From: Paracidovorax valerianellae
Lineage (GTDB): Bacteria; Pseudomonadota; Gammaproteobacteria; Burkholderiales; Burkholderiaceae_C
Direction: 5' to 3'
Assembly (NCBI RefSeq): GCF_900102625.1
Contig: NZ_FMZC01000022.1
Location: 1 to 62,721, forward strand
DNA length: 62,721 nt
Shown here: positions 27,899-39,207 of the stretch, one piece after another
How the letters are laid out: the number at the start of each line of letters is the position of its first letter
How positions within the stretch are numbered: the first letter of the stretch is position 1
Program-made: the position numbers and the translations under genes
Notes under the pieces: model-generated
The model's database searches: none
Seen by the model: the letters and a program-made list of their open reading frames with translations, nothing else
What the model was told of the DNA's origin: nothing

Positions 27899-30800
27899 GG
27901 GGAAAGGTGGGAGGGCGGCGGCGGCGGCGGCGGCGGCGGCGCGGCGGCACCGGTGTCGGCCACCATGCGGGCAATGGCTTCGAACTGGAACTGCCGCGCG
28001 TGCGTGCGCGCCTGGCCCACCCAGGCCGCGCATTCGGGCTGCGCCACTTCGATGGCGCCCAACTGGTTGAGCACGCCGCGGTAGTAGCCCAGCTCGACGG
28101 CTTCGGACAGGGCCGGCAGGCGCGCAGGATCGGGCGGAACGAGCGCTGCGAACACGGGCTTCGGCGGCTGGGCCAGGGGCGCACTGGCTGCTGAAGGGGC
28201 GGTGAGCGCAGCGGACAAACCGGCGGCAGGCGCATCGTCGATCCAGGTGAGGCCCAGGCGCCGCTCCAGCCAGTCCAGCAGTTCGCTGTGGCGCACGGGC
28301 TTGACGATGAAATCCTCGGGGCGGATGCCCACATCGTTCTCCAGGCCCTTGTCGAAAGCGTTGGCGGATACCACCGCGATGTGGGCGCTTGCGGCCTTTT
28401 GCGGCGTTGCCGGCTGCAGGTTCTGCGGTGAGCCCGGCTGCGCGCCGTGGCCCGCCACCGCTTCGAACTGGCGCAGCCGGCGGATGGTTTCCCAGCCATC
28501 GATGCCGGGCATGGCCAGGTCCATGAAGACGGCGTCGGGCCGGTAGCCGGCGGCGATCAGGTCCAGCGCGTCGTGGCCGCTGGCGGCGGTGCGCAAGGTG
28601 AAGCCCAGCGGCGCCAGCAACTGCACGAGCAGTTCGCGGTCGGCCTCTTCGTTGTCCACCACGAGCAGGCGGCGGCGAGGGCCTTCGTAGCCGCGGCGCG
28701 GCAGGCGCAGGCGGGCCGGCGCCAGGGTGTCGCCCACGGCGCCGGGGTGCACCTCGGGCAGAAAGAGGCGGATGCGGAACAGCGCGCCGGCGCCGGGCGT
28801 GCTGGTCACCGTCATCTCGCCGCCCATCAGTTCGGTGAGCATCTTGGCGATGGTCAGGCCCAGGCCGGCGCCGGGCGCGGCGCCCTGGCTGCTGGCCGCG
28901 CCGCGCGCGAAGGGCTCGAAGATGCTGGCGCGCTCGGCCTCGGTCAGGCCGGGGCCGCTGTCTTCGATCTCGATCAGGGCCAGCTCGCGCGCATGCCGCA
29001 CGGCCAGGCGCACATGGCCGCTGGCCGTGAACTTGATGGCATTGCCGATGAGGTTGATGAGGATCTGGCGCACGCGCTTGTCGTCGCCGCGCACCCATTC
29101 GGGCAGCGTGCCCAGCGGCTCGAAGCGGAACGCCAGCCCCTTGGCGCGCGCCTGCGGCTCGAACATGTCGCACATCTCGTGCAGGCAGTCGGCAAAGCGC
29201 ATGGGGCGCACCTGCAGCGTGAGCTTGCCGCTTTCGATGCGGGCGATGTCCAGCGTGCCTTCTATGAGCGACAGCAGGTGCTCGCCGCCCCGGCGGATCA
29301 CGCTCACGGCCTGCTGGCGGTGCGGCGGCACGGCGGCGTCCTCGCCCATCAGTTGGGCATAGCCGAGGATGCTGTTGAGCGGCGTTCGCAGCTCGTGGCT
29401 GATGGCGCTGATGTAGCGGCTCTTGGCCTGGTTGGCCTGGTCGGCCAGCAGGCGGGCGCCCTCGGCCTCTTCGCGCGCTTCTTCGGCCACACCGCGCGCC
29501 TGCTCGGCCTGCGAGCGCGCGTGCTCGGCGATGCGGCGCGCCTCCTGCAGGGCTTCGTCGGTCTGGCGGTGCAGGTGGATCTCGCGCTGCAGCAGGTGCG
29601 TCTGGCGGTTGGATTCCTCCTGCGCGACCTTGCGGCTTTTGTGGGCCAGCACCAGCCACCACGCGACGATGCCCGAGATGACGAGCAGCGCCAGATACGC
29701 TTTGAGCAGCCCCGAGCGCAGCGCGCCGTGCGTGCCGGCCGCAATGGCAGAGGCGGGATTGCTTTCGGGCACCAGCGGGGTGAGGGTCTGCAGTTCCTGG
29801 TGGTAGAACAGCCCGAACACTGCGGCCAGCAGCGGTGCGATGACCAGCATCAGCAGCAGGAAGTGGCCCAGCCCGGTATCGAGCATGCGCCAAACGCGCC
29901 GCGGCAGCACCCAGCGCAGCGCCGCGCTCCACTGCACCGCCAGGTGCGCATGGGGCTTGCACATGTCGCCGCAGCGTGCATCCAGCGTGCAGCACAGCGA
30001 GCAGATGGTGCCGCGGTAGGCGGGGCACTGCGCCATGTCGGGCGCCTCGTACTCGCGCTCGCACACCACGCAGCGCTGCACGGCCCAGGCCCCGGGCGCG
30101 CCCACGGCCGCCGCTTGGTCGCCGGCGGGCCGGGCCAGGTAGTAGCGGCCGCGCGTGGCCCAGGCGATGAGGGGCGCCGTGACGAAGGCCGTCACCATGG
30201 CGATCACCGCCGAGAAAGCCTGCGCCAGCGGCCCGAACAGCCCCAGGTGCGCCACGATGGACAGCCCCGAGGCCAGCGCCATGGCACCCACGCCCACCGG
30301 GTTGATGTCGTACAGGTGCGCGCGCTTGAACTCGATGCCGCGCGGCGACAGGCCCAGCGGCTTGTTCACCACGAGGTCGGCCACCACGGCCATCATCCAG
30401 GCGATGGCGAGGTTGGAGTACAGCCCCAGCACCTGCCCCAGCGCCTTGAACACGTTCATCTCCATCAGCATGAACGCGATGAGGGTGTTGAACACCACCC
30501 ACACCACCCGGCCCGGGTGGCTGTGCGTCAGCCGCGAGAAGAAGTTGCTCCACGCCAGCGAGCCGGCGTAGGCGTTGGTCACGTTGATCTTGATCTGCGA
30601 CACCACCACGAAAAGCGCCGTAGCCGCCACGGCCCAGCCATAGTGCGGGAAGACGTATTCGTAGGCGGCGAGGTACATCTGGTTCGGGTCCACCGCACGC
30701 TCCACCGGCACCATGTGGCTGATCGCCAGGTACGCCAGCAGCGCGCCGCCCAGCATCTTGACCACGCCCAGCACCACCCAGCCCGGGCCGCCTGCCAGCA

Positions 30801-31647
30801 CGCCAAGCCACCAGCGCCAGCGGTTGGCCGCCGTGCGCGCCGGCATGAAGCGCAGGTAGTCGGCCTGCTCGCCCATCTGCGTGATGAGGGCGATGCCCAC
30901 GGTGAGAGCCGCACCAAACAAGGGCAGATTGAAGGTCGATACCGCGCCGGATTCACCGCCGTAGTGCATGACGCCCGCAAACGCACCAGGATCGCGCGCG
31001 ATCACATACACGAACGGCACCACCAGCATCACCAGCCACAGCGGCTGCGTCCACACCTGCAGCCGGCTGATGGCCGACACGCCGTGCGTGACCAGCGGAA
31101 TCACCGCCAGCGCGCAGATGAGATAGCCCCAGCGCGGCGGAATGTCCAGCGCCAACTCCAGCGCATAAGCCATCACCGCGGCCTCCAGCGCGAAGAAGAT
31201 GAAGGTGAAGGTGGCGTAGATCAGCGAGGTGATGGTCGAGCCGATGTAGCCGAAGCCCGCGCCCCGCGTGAGCAGGTCCATGTCCACGCCGTAGCGCGCG
31301 GCGTACACGCTGATCGGCAGCCCCGCCAGGAAGATGATGAGCCCCGTGGCGACGATGGCCCAGAAGGCGTTCAGAAAGCCGTACTGCACCAGCAGCGTGG
31401 CGCCCACCGCTTCCAGCACCAGGAACGACGCGGCACCGAAGGCCGTGTTGGCCACCCGCCATTCGGACCAGCGCCGAAAGCGCTGGGGCGTGAAGCGCAG
31501 CGCGTAGTCCTCCATCGTCTCGGTCGCGACCCAGCTGTTGTAGTCGCGGCGTACCTTCACCACCTGCTGCGGCACGGCGGCGAGGTGGTCGGCAGGGGCT
31601 GCTGCTGCGGGTGCGGCGGTGGTGGCGGCTGGGGTGGCGGGCGTCAT
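27895..31647 (-). CDS. Hybrid sensor kinase with NCS1-permease-like membrane domain and Cys cluster
   Basis: 1250 aa. After an Ala/Pro-rich start, [22 protein letters not shown] (~31-52) opens a ~12-TM domain (to ~510) resembling NCS1 purine/cytosine permeases. Residues ~525-562 hold eight Cys (CVVC, QC, IC-SLCC, RC, MC), a candidate metal-binding module. Two further TM segments (~590-690), a coiled coil, HisKA with His 751 in [10 protein letters not shown], HATPase (~850-975), a receiver (Asp near 1043 in [13 protein letters not shown]) and a possible phosphotransfer-like tail follow. The C-terminus is nine or so Pro from a GGC tract. Start at ATG 31647; a start at 31755 would crowd the divergent ureA. 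Permease-fused kinases such as CbrA are known for the SSS family; the NCS1 fusion beside urease suggests sensing urea, allantoin or a nucleobase (inference). Confidence 0.9.
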   Translation of the reverse strand: MTPATPAATTAAPAAAAPADHLAAVPQQVVKVRRDYNSWVATETMEDYALRFTPQRFRRWSEWRVANTAFGAASFLVLEAVGATLLVQYGFLNAFWAIVATGLIIFLAGLPISVYAARYGVDMDLLTRGAGFGYIGSTITSLIYATFTFIFFALEAAVMAYALELALDIPPRWGYLICALAVIPLVTHGVSAISRLQVWTQPLWLVMLVVPFVYVIARDPGAFAGVMHYGGESGAVSTFNLPLFGAALTVGIALITQMGEQADYLRFMPARTAANRWRWWLGVLAGGPGWVVLGVVKMLGGALLAYLAISHMVPVERAVDPNQMYLAAYEYVFPHYGWAVAATALFVVVSQIKINVTNAYAGSLAWSNFFSRLTHSHPGRVVWVVFNTLIAFMLMEMNVFKALGQVLGLYSNLAIAWMMAVVADLVVNKPLGLSPRGIEFKRAHLYDINPVGVGAMALASGLSIVAHLGLFGPLAQAFSAVIAMVTAFVTAPLIAWATRGRYYLARPAGDQAAAVGAPGAWAVQRCVVCEREYEAPDMAQCPAYRGTICSLCCTLDARCGDMCKPHAHLAVQWSAALRWVLPRRVWRMLDTGLGHFLLLMLVIAPLLAAVFGLFYHQELQTLTPLVPESNPASAIAAGTHGALRSGLLKAYLALLVISGIVAWWLVLAHKSRKVAQEESNRQTHLLQREIHLHRQTDEALQEARRIAEHARSQAEQARGVAEEAREEAEGARLLADQANQAKSRYISAISHELRTPLNSILGYAQLMGEDAAVPPHRQQAVSVIRRGGEHLLSLIEGTLDIARIESGKLTLQVRPMRFADCLHEMCDMFEPQARAKGLAFRFEPLGTLPEWVRGDDKRVRQILINLIGNAIKFTASGHVRLAVRHARELALIEIEDSGPGLTEAERASIFEPFARGAASSQGAAPGAGLGLTIAKMLTELMGGEMTVTSTPGAGALFRIRLFLPEVHPGAVGDTLAPARLRLPRRGYEGPRRRLLVVDNEEADRELLVQLLAPLGFTLRTAASGHDALDLIAAGYRPDAVFMDLAMPGIDGWETIRRLRQFEAVAGHGAQPGSPQNLQPATPQKAASAHIAVVSANAFDKGLENDVGIRPEDFIVKPVRHSELLDWLERRLGLTWIDDAPAAGLSAALTAPSAASAPLAQPPKPVFAALVPPDPARLPALSEAVELGYYRGVLNQLGAIEVAQPECAAWVGQARTHARQFQFEAIARMVADTGAAAPPPPPPPPPSHLSP
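27914..27940. repeat. Trinucleotide tract (GGC)9
   Basis: Nine uninterrupted GGC units encode the poly-Pro tail at the C-terminus of the sensor kinase (minus-strand CCG-type reading, Pro codons), ending 5 residues before the stop that overlaps the response-regulator start. Copy-number change would lengthen or shorten the tail in whole codons. Confidence 0.9.
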
Positions 31648-31797
31648 GGGGGCCTGAAGGGGCTCGGGTGCCGGGTGCAGGTTCCATGCCACGGAGCGCG
31701 GCCACCGCCATCTGGCGTATGGACGGGCATGGCGCTTGCTGACTACCATGCGCATTCCTTTCCCTGCCCTTGCCTTCCCCCTTCAGCCCGCTGCGCC

Positions 31798-32100
31798 ATG
31801 GAACTCACCCCCCGCGAAAAAGACAAGCTCCTGATCTTCACCGCCGCGCTGCTGGCCGAGCGGCGCCGCGCGCGCGGGCTCAAGCTCAATTACCCCGAAT
31901 CCATGGCCCTCATCAGCGCCGCCGTGATGGAGGGCGCGCGCGACGGCAAGACCGTGGCCCAGCTCATGAGCGAAGGCCGCACGGTGCTCACCCGGGCCGA
32001 CGTGATGGAGGGCGTGCCCGAGATGATTCCCGACATCCAGGTGGAGGCCACCTTTCCCGACGGCACCAAGCTGGTCACCGTGCACCAGCCCATCGTTTGA
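31798..32100 (+). CDS. ureA: Urease subunit gamma
   Basis: 100 aa, the exact family length. [50 protein letters not shown] and [26 protein letters not shown] are standard UreA blocks. First visible gene of the urease operon, 150 nt from the divergent kinase start. The usual upstream gene ureD is absent. Confidence 0.98.
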   Translation: MELTPREKDKLLIFTAALLAERRRARGLKLNYPESMALISAAVMEGARDGKTVAQLMSEGRTVLTRADVMEGVPEMIPDIQVEATFPDGTKLVTVHQPIV

Positions 32101-32154
32101 CGGTCTTTCTAGCCAAACCCCTTCTCTGCCCTAGCCACCACTGCCCTTGATGCT

Positions 32155-32760
32155 ATGAAAAAAGAAGCAAAAACTGTTTCCTTCCTGTCCGCCGCTGCGT
32201 TGCTGCTGTTGCCCGCCCTCGCCTTCGCCCACCCGGGCCACGGCGCTGAAGACGCGCTGCATGCCGACGCGGGTTTTCTCGACGGCCTGGTCCACCCCTT
32301 CACCGGCCTGGACCATCTGGCGGCCATGCTGGCCGTGGGCGTGTGGAGCGCGCTGGCCGTGCGACCCGTGTGGCTGGCGCCCGCCGCTTTCGTGGCGCTG
32401 CTGGCCGCTGGCGCCACGGCGGGCTTCCTGGGCGTGGCGGTGCCGGCCGTGGAGCCGATGATCGCGGCCTCGCTGCTGGTGCTGGGCCTGCTGGTGGCCT
32501 GGCGCCGCCATTTGGCCCTGCCGCTGGCAGCAGGACTGGCCGGCGCGTTCGCGTTCTTCCATGGCGCGGCGCACGGCACCGAGCTGGGCGGCAGCGGCCA
32601 ATGGCTGGCGCTGGCCGGCATGGTGATCGCCACGGCCGCACTGCACGGCGCGGGCATCGCCCTGGGCCATGCGGTCATCGCGCGCCACCGCTGGCTGGCC
32701 GTGGCGGCAGGCGCCTCGACCGCGCTGCTGGGCGCCACGCTGCTCGTGCGCATGGCCTGA
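32155..32760 (+). CDS. ureJ: HupE/UreJ family membrane protein, probable nickel transporter
   Basis: 201 aa, signal-like first helix then HPGHGAED and six TM helices in all. The [16 protein letters not shown] motif and FHGAAHGTE supply the His residues typical of HupE/UreJ, which move Ni2+ for urease or hydrogenase. It is set between ureA and ureB, 54 nt after ureA. Confidence 0.93.
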   Translation: MKKEAKTVSFLSAAALLLLPALAFAHPGHGAEDALHADAGFLDGLVHPFTGLDHLAAMLAVGVWSALAVRPVWLAPAAFVALLAAGATAGFLGVAVPAVEPMIAASLLVLGLLVAWRRHLALPLAAGLAGAFAFFHGAAHGTELGGSGQWLALAGMVIATAALHGAGIALGHAVIARHRWLAVAAGASTALLGATLLVRMA

Positions 32761-32809
32761 ACGGCGCTCGCACTGCCCCCATCGCCCATCCACCCGAGAG
32801 CCCACCCTC

Positions 32810-33151
32810 ATGATTCCTGGCGAACTCTTCATCGACGAGGGCGAACACGCGCTCAACACCGGTCGCCGCACCGTCACCCTGGTGGTGCGCAACACGGCCG
32901 ACCGGCCCATCCAGGTCGGATCGCACTACCACTTCGCCGAAACCAACGGCGCGCTCGGCTTCGACCGCGAGGCCGCTCACGGCATGCGTCTGAACATCGC
33001 CAGCGGCACCGCCGTGCGCTTCGAGCCCGGCCAGCAACGCACCGTGGAGCTGGTGGACTATGCGGGCGACCGCACCGTGTACGGCTTTCGCGGGCTCACG
33101 CAGGGGCCGCTGGGCGAGGCGACTGGCACCAGCACCGGCACATCGGCATGA
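32810..33151 (+). CDS. ureB: Urease subunit beta
   Basis: 113 aa. [46 protein letters not shown] and the [23 protein letters not shown] block are diagnostic. It ends in a short Gly/Thr/Ser tail. The stop overlaps the next gene by 4 nt (ATGA). Confidence 0.98.
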   Translation: MIPGELFIDEGEHALNTGRRTVTLVVRNTADRPIQVGSHYHFAETNGALGFDREAAHGMRLNIASGTAVRFEPGQQRTVELVDYAGDRTVYGFRGLTQGPLGEATGTSTGTSA

Positions 33152-33819
33152 CCACGCTGTTCGCCGCCGCCTTCCTGCTGGGCCTGGTCTTCAATGCCGC
33201 GCCCGGAGCGGTGTTCGCCGAAACCGTGCGCCAGGGCGTGCGCGGTGGTTTCAGGCCCGCGCTGGCCGTGCAGGTGGGCTCGCTCGTGGGCGATGCCACC
33301 TGGGCCGTGCTGGGCCTGGCCGGCATCGGCATGGCGATGCAGGTCGAGGCGCTGCGCTGGCCCGTGGGGCTGGCCGGCGCGGCGTACCTCGCCTGGCTGT
33401 CGTGGGACAGCTGGCGCGCCGCGCGCGTGGAGCACGCCATGGACGCCACGCCCGCGCGCTCGGATTCGAAAGCGCTCCAGAGCGGCATGGTGCTGTCGCT
33501 CACCAATCCGCAAAACCTCGCCTACTGGGCCGCCATGGGCAGCGCCCTGGGGGCCGTGGGCATCGCCCAGCCCACGGCGGGCGACTACGCCGTCTTCTTC
33601 GCAGGCTTCATGGCCTCGTCCATCCTGTGGTGCTTCGTCTGCGCGGCCGTGGTGGACCGGCTCTTTCGCCGCGCCGGCGCGCGATGGGCGCGCTTCACCT
33701 ACCGCGTGTGCGCCGCGGTGCTGCTGGCCCTGGCGCTGGGCACCTTGCGCGATCTGCTGCAGGGCACGCCCGCGTCCGCCGCCACGCCGGCCGCGGCCCA
33801 CGGCCGGCCCCTGAACTGA
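33148..33819 (+). CDS. LysE/RhtB-family exporter inside the urease operon
   Basis: 223 aa, six TM helices. It begins [45 protein letters not shown], the LysE superfamily signature, and contains [18 protein letters not shown]. It starts on the ureB stop (ATGA), so it is translationally coupled to urease. LysE proteins normally export amino acids; a role in nickel, ammonium or amino-acid efflux linked to ureolysis is speculative. Confidence 0.88.
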   Translation: MTTLFAAAFLLGLVFNAAPGAVFAETVRQGVRGGFRPALAVQVGSLVGDATWAVLGLAGIGMAMQVEALRWPVGLAGAAYLAWLSWDSWRAARVEHAMDATPARSDSKALQSGMVLSLTNPQNLAYWAAMGSALGAVGIAQPTAGDYAVFFAGFMASSILWCFVCAAVVDRLFRRAGARWARFTYRVCAAVLLALALGTLRDLLQGTPASAATPAAAHGRPLN

Positions 33820-33870
33820 GTCCGACCCTTTCATCTTTGTAGAACCGCCCGAGAGCTGGAGCACCTTCCC

Positions 33871-35613
<1,743 letters not shown>

Positions 35614-35621
35614 TCGACCCC

Positions 35622-36284
35622 ATGCTGCAAGTCTCCAAACTCATCGCCCAGGGCAAGGGCCTGGCGCCCGTGCTCGTCAAGCGCGCGTCCACCCTCGAAC
35701 TCGACTGGGACACCCGCCAGAAAAGCCGCTTCGCCGCCACCGACTCCACCGGCCGGGAGCTCGGTATCTTCCTGCCGCGCGGCACCGCGGTGCGTGGCGG
35801 CGATGTGCTGGTCGCCGAAGACGGCTCCATGGTCCGCGTCATCGCCGCACCGCAGGCCGTGCTGCGCATCACCCACTGCGCCAAGCACGGCACCGCCTTC
35901 GACCTGACCCGCGCCGCCTACCACCTGGGCAACCGGCACGTGCCGATCGAACTCACGCCCACCCACCTGCAGATCGAGCCCGACCACGTGCTGGCCGACA
36001 TGCTGCGCTCCATGCACCTCATCGTGAACGCGCTGCAGGCGCCCTTCGAGCCCGAAGGCGGCGCCTATGCGGCCGGCGGACACCATGGGCACGGGCACCA
36101 TGAACCCCACGGGCATGACCAAAGCCACGGCCATGGGCATGACCACGCAGGCCATTCCCACGAAGCCGCCAGCACCGCTCACAGCCATGAACATGACCAT
36201 GGCAACGGGCACGGCCACGACCACGACCACGGCACGCATGACCCTGCGAAGTGCGACCACCCGCATCACAAACACAACCATTGA
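35622..36284 (+). CDS. ureE: Urease accessory protein UreE, His-rich tail
   Basis: 220 aa. N-terminal peptide-binding half ([31 protein letters not shown]), metal-binding half ([26 protein letters not shown]). The last ~65 residues hold more than 20 His in HGH/HEH/HDH runs, so it should bind several nickel ions. Delivers Ni2+ to the UreDFG-urease complex. 8 nt after ureC. Confidence 0.97.
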   Translation: MLQVSKLIAQGKGLAPVLVKRASTLELDWDTRQKSRFAATDSTGRELGIFLPRGTAVRGGDVLVAEDGSMVRVIAAPQAVLRITHCAKHGTAFDLTRAAYHLGNRHVPIELTPTHLQIEPDHVLADMLRSMHLIVNALQAPFEPEGGAYAAGGHHGHGHHEPHGHDQSHGHGHDHAGHSHEAASTAHSHEHDHGNGHGHDHDHGTHDPAKCDHPHHKHNH

Positions 36285-36291
36285 CGCCGCT

Positions 36292-37038
36292 ATGACGGCC
36301 GCAGCCTGCACCGCCCCTGCCGACGAAGCCACCGCCGTCGCCCCCACGACCCTGCCCGCTGCCAGCCTGCTGCAGCTCATCTGGCTCGCCTCACCCGCGC
36401 TTCCGGTGGGCGGCTTCTCTTATTCCGAAGGACTGGAAGTGGCGGTCGAGCGCGCCGGCGTCACCACCGAAGCCGCAGCCGCCGATTGGCTGGCCGCGCA
36501 GTTGCAGTTGACGCAGGCGCGTGGCGACATGGCCGTGCTGCAGCAAGCCCTGGCCGCCTGGCGCGCAGCCGATCATGCCCGCGTGCGCCGCTTGAACGAC
36601 TGGGTGCTGCACACGCGCGAAACCAGCGAAATGCGCCTGCAGACCGAGCAGATGGGCCGCTCGCTGGCCGACTGGCTGCGCAACCAGCACGCCGGCGATG
36701 CCGCCCGGCTGCACGACGTGGCCGTGCTCGCGGCGCTGCCGCCCACCTACCCCGTCGCCTTCGCCCTGGCCGCCGCCAGCACCGAAGCCAGCGCGCGCGA
36801 CGTGCTGCTGGCCTACACCTTCGGCTGGGCCGAGAACATGGTGCAGGCCGCCCTCAAGGCCGTGCCCCTGGGCCAGAGCGCCGGCCAGCGCATCCTCGCC
36901 CGGCTGGCCGCCGCTATTCCAACTGCCGCCGATGCCGCCCTGCGCACCGGCGACGCGGACCGCCAGGCTTTTTCGCCCATGCTCGCCATCCTGTCGGCGC
37001 AGCATGAAACCCAATACTCCCGCCTCTTCCGATCATGA
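36292..37038 (+). CDS. ureF: Urease accessory protein UreF
   Basis: 248 aa. Characteristic [21 protein letters not shown] near 30, [22 protein letters not shown], and the ending [18 protein letters not shown]. UreF normally acts with UreD (UreH) and UreG as activation scaffold. 7 nt after ureE; overlaps ureG by 4 nt. Confidence 0.96.
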   Translation: MTAAACTAPADEATAVAPTTLPAASLLQLIWLASPALPVGGFSYSEGLEVAVERAGVTTEAAAADWLAAQLQLTQARGDMAVLQQALAAWRAADHARVRRLNDWVLHTRETSEMRLQTEQMGRSLADWLRNQHAGDAARLHDVAVLAALPPTYPVAFALAAASTEASARDVLLAYTFGWAENMVQAALKAVPLGQSAGQRILARLAAAIPTAADAALRTGDADRQAFSPMLAILSAQHETQYSRLFRS

Positions 37039-37694
37039 ACACCACCGCCACCGCACTGCACCACATCCCTAACCGCACCAAGCCCCTGCCCCCGCTGCGC
37101 GTGGGCATCGGCGGCCCCGTCGGCTCGGGCAAGACCACCCTGCTGGAAATGCTGTGCAAGGCCATGCGCGACAAGCACGACCTGATCGCCATCACGAACG
37201 ACATCTACACCAAGGAAGACCAGCGCCTGCTCACGGTGAGCGGCGCGTTGCCCGCCGAGCGCATCTTGGGCGTGGAAACCGGAGGCTGCCCCCACACCGC
37301 CATCCGCGAAGACGCATCCATCAACCTGGAAGCCATCGACCGCATGCTGGTGCAGTTTCCGAACGCCGACGTCGTCTTCATCGAAAGCGGTGGCGACAAC
37401 CTGGCCGCCACCTTCAGCCCTGAGCTGAGCGACCTCACGATCTACGTCATCGACGTCGCCGCCGGCGAAAAAATTCCCCGCAAGGGCGGCCCCGGCATCA
37501 CCAAGAGCGACCTGTTCGTCATCAACAAAACCGACCTCGCCCCCCACGTCGGCGCCAACTTGGACATCATGGCCGCCGACACCACCCGCATGCGCGGCAC
37601 CAAGCCCTTCGTGATGACCAATCTGAAAACCCTGCAGGGGCTGGATGAGGTCGTAGCCTTCATCGAAAAGAAAGGGTTGCTGCAGGCGGCCTGA
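37035..37694 (+). CDS. ureG: Urease accessory GTPase UreG
   Basis: 219 aa. P-loop [15 protein letters not shown] near 35, the metal-binding CPH in [13 protein letters not shown], the [17 protein letters not shown] block and the NKTD guanine motif ([12 protein letters not shown]). Provides GTP-dependent nickel insertion. Last gene of the operon. Confidence 0.98.
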   Translation: MNTTATALHHIPNRTKPLPPLRVGIGGPVGSGKTTLLEMLCKAMRDKHDLIAITNDIYTKEDQRLLTVSGALPAERILGVETGGCPHTAIREDASINLEAIDRMLVQFPNADVVFIESGGDNLAATFSPELSDLTIYVIDVAAGEKIPRKGGPGITKSDLFVINKTDLAPHVGANLDIMAADTTRMRGTKPFVMTNLKTLQGLDEVVAFIEKKGLLQAA

Positions 37695-37751
37695 TGCGGG
37701 CCGGTGCGGCAAGGCGCCTGCGGAGGCCGGCTAGAATACGCGCCAGTTTGC

Positions 37752-37839
37752 GGAGACTTGGGTGAGCGGTTTAAACCAGCAGTCTTGAAAACTGCCGACG
37801 GGCAACCGTCCGTGAGTTCGAATCTCACAGTCTCCGCCA
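37752..37839 (+). tRNA. tRNA-Ser (anticodon TGA)
   Basis: 88 nt including encoded CCA. Acceptor stem GGAGACT/AGTCTCC, discriminator G, T-arm GTTCGAATC, anticodon stem GCAGT/ACTGC with loop CTTGAAA, anticodon TGA at 37786-37788. The long variable arm fits a class II serine tRNA. Confidence 0.97.
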
Positions 37840-37852
37840 GAACGAAAAATCA

Positions 37853-37876
37853 GCACCCCATGCAGGGTGCTTTTTT
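37853..37876 (+). terminator. Terminator after tRNA-Ser
   Basis: A 6-bp stem GCACCC/GGGTGC with a 6-nt loop is followed by six T, 13 nt beyond the tRNA. Confidence 0.85.
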
Positions 37877-37879
37877 GTT

Positions 37880-38335
37880 GCCCATCGCCACTGCTGAACC
37901 GCCTATGGGACAGCGTGTTGCAGCATGTTCAGCATCGGTCCGATTGCGAACGCGGTGTGCGCCATAACCGGGCATCTGCTTTCCTTAAAACTGCGGGTCT
38001 CTGGGCTAGTAATGCCACTGCAGGGTATGTCGGGAATGGCGTCTACACATACACGGCATCTGACGAGGTAGCTTCGCCCGTCGGGACGGAGTCGCTGAAC
38101 GCAGCCTCTGTCACTCCATCGGCATTCTTACGCTATCGCAGCGAAGATGCTTTTGCCGTTTGCGGCTTTAGCATTGTTTGCAGCCCGGAGTACCCGGCTT
38201 CGCGTGTAAAAAATTGGCCGACTGCTGATCGGTGAAAATGCAATGACAGGGGTTGCACCCTGCTTTGATTGACTAGAGCCGATAGCCGAAGATTGCATCA
38301 AATCCAGTCGAAATATTAAAAAAGGGAGTTAATAA
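37880..38335. other. Gap between tRNA-Ser and tae4 without a recognised gene
   Basis: 456 bp. A plus-strand frame runs through part of it but shows no start site or protein pattern. Base composition drops to A/T-rich near 38290-38335, where the tae4 promoter and its GGGAG ribosome site lie. It may contain debris of an insertion at the tRNA. Confidence 0.5.
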
Positions 38336-38824
38336 ATGCCAACGTTTTCCCAGCTTTGGGACAGTCACCCGACTATCAACGGAGACGCGCCGCTGCTAGA
38401 TAAAGGGGTTTATGTTAATCAATGCGCTATCAACGTGTCAGCCGCGCTTATTAGTTCAGGCGTAAATATGAAATCATATCGCGGCGCTTGGTCTTGGCAG
38501 AAAGATAAGCCGAGGTATGCCATCCGAGCGGAAGAACTTGCCAATTGGCTTGGCAGCGGGGCAGCGCCTTTTCCAGCAACGCTGACGAAATATAAAGATG
38601 ACGAGGTGAAAACCGTCTTTGATAAGATCGCAAATAAACAGGGAATAATATTTTTCAAGGATTATTATGGCCCCGGCATGTCGGGCGATCATATCGACTT
38701 GTTCAACGGCAGCAGGCTAACAGAACGGACTTCCTGGCTTCGCATTCACACCGGAATTTCCATTAGCGGCTTTTGGAGTGACTTCACCAAAGCGAAAGCC
38801 GCATGGTTTTGGGAGTTACCATGA
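38336..38824 (+). CDS. tae4: Type VI secretion amidase effector of the Tae4 family
   Basis: 162 aa. The catalytic Cys lies in VNQCAINVSAALISSG near residue 30 and the catalytic His in MSGDHIDLFNGSRLT near 126, the two Tae4 signatures (papain-like NlpC/P60-type amidases that cut peptidoglycan stem peptides). No signal peptide, as expected for a T6SS cargo. GGGAG sits ~8 nt before the ATG. The gene is much more A/T-rich than its surroundings, and no T6SS structural genes are in the window, so it looks like a horizontally acquired orphan effector. Confidence 0.87.
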   Translation: MPTFSQLWDSHPTINGDAPLLDKGVYVNQCAINVSAALISSGVNMKSYRGAWSWQKDKPRYAIRAEELANWLGSGAAPFPATLTKYKDDEVKTVFDKIANKQGIIFFKDYYGPGMSGDHIDLFNGSRLTERTSWLRIHTGISISGFWSDFTKAKAAWFWELP

Positions 38825-39036
38825 AACGTTTTCTTTACGCTACATGCGGCGCTTTGGGATCGGTCATTCTTTCCTATCTCATAGTGAATGCATTTTCCTA
38901 TTGGTACGGCCCGCGCTACATAAAATCCGACTCAGATATCAATACCGTTTTTCTTTGGTCGCTGATCTTTATGGCGTTCTGCTTGGTTCTTGGCGCCATC
39001 TTCGGATATCGCCAAGGCCGCCCCCGGAAAGTCTGA
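38821..39036 (+). CDS. Small two-TM protein, candidate immunity partner of Tae4
   Basis: 71 aa, starting on the tae4 stop (ATGA overlap), so translation is coupled. Two hydrophobic stretches: residues ~5-25 (LYATCGALGSVILSYLIVNAF) and ~42-62 (TVFLWSLIFMAFCLVLGAIFGY), ending in a basic RQGRPRKV tail. Known Tai4 immunity proteins are larger periplasmic proteins, and this does not resemble them. An immunity or membrane-protective role is inferred only from position. Confidence 0.7.
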   Translation: MKRFLYATCGALGSVILSYLIVNAFSYWYGPRYIKSDSDINTVFLWSLIFMAFCLVLGAIFGYRQGRPRKV

Positions 39037-39094
39037 GCGCTGCGGGGTTGCCTCCCAAGCCGCCCCTTTATTGGCTTTAGGGATCCCTCGGTCG

Positions 39095-39104
39095 GTCTCC
39101 GCCA
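39095..39104 (+). repeat. Copy of the tRNA-Ser 3' end (att-like)
   Basis: GTCTCCGCCA repeats exactly the last 10 nt of tRNA-Ser (37830-37839), and an A-rich stretch and hairpin follow both copies. The two copies bracket the 1.26-kb A/T-richer tae4 segment. Ten bases is short, so chance cannot be excluded. Confidence 0.45.
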
Positions 39105-39116
39105 AAGCTAAAAATG

Positions 39117-39141
39117 CGCCTCTTACGAGGCGATCTTTTTT
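39117..39141. terminator. Bidirectional terminator between tae4 pair and IPTL-CTERM gene
   Basis: Stem CGCCTC/GAGGCG with TTAC loop; TTTTTT follows on the plus strand (serving the tae4 pair) and ATTTTT on the minus strand (serving the convergent IPTL-CTERM gene). Confidence 0.8.
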
Positions 39142-39207
39142 CTATCCCATATATGTCAACACGGGCAAGGCGATGTCCCAGGGGGAAAGCGCAGAGGACC
39201 GACCCGC

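Noticed and set aside
26810-30811. Single minus-strand frame of 1333 codons covering the response regulator and part of the kinase
   Set aside because: Only the regulator from 27898 onward has protein features; upstream of it the frame is a shifted reading of the kinase gene.
31648-31755. Longer N-terminus of the sensor kinase from ATG 31755
   Set aside because: It would leave 42 nt to ureA and adds only Arg/Trp-rich residues without pattern; ATG 31647 leaves room for divergent promoters.
28447-32100. Very long plus-strand open frame (1217 codons) through the kinase region
   Set aside because: It is the antisense shadow of the high-GC kinase gene and only its last ~100 codons (ureA) are real; the rest is His/Arg/Gln-rich without domains.
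37867-38235. 122-codon plus-strand frame after tRNA-Ser
   Set aside because: It begins inside the terminator, lacks a ribosome site and shows no recognisable domain.
39095-39141. Possible second, truncated tRNA-Ser gene
   Set aside because: Only 10 nt match the tRNA 3' end; no anticodon or D arm precedes it.
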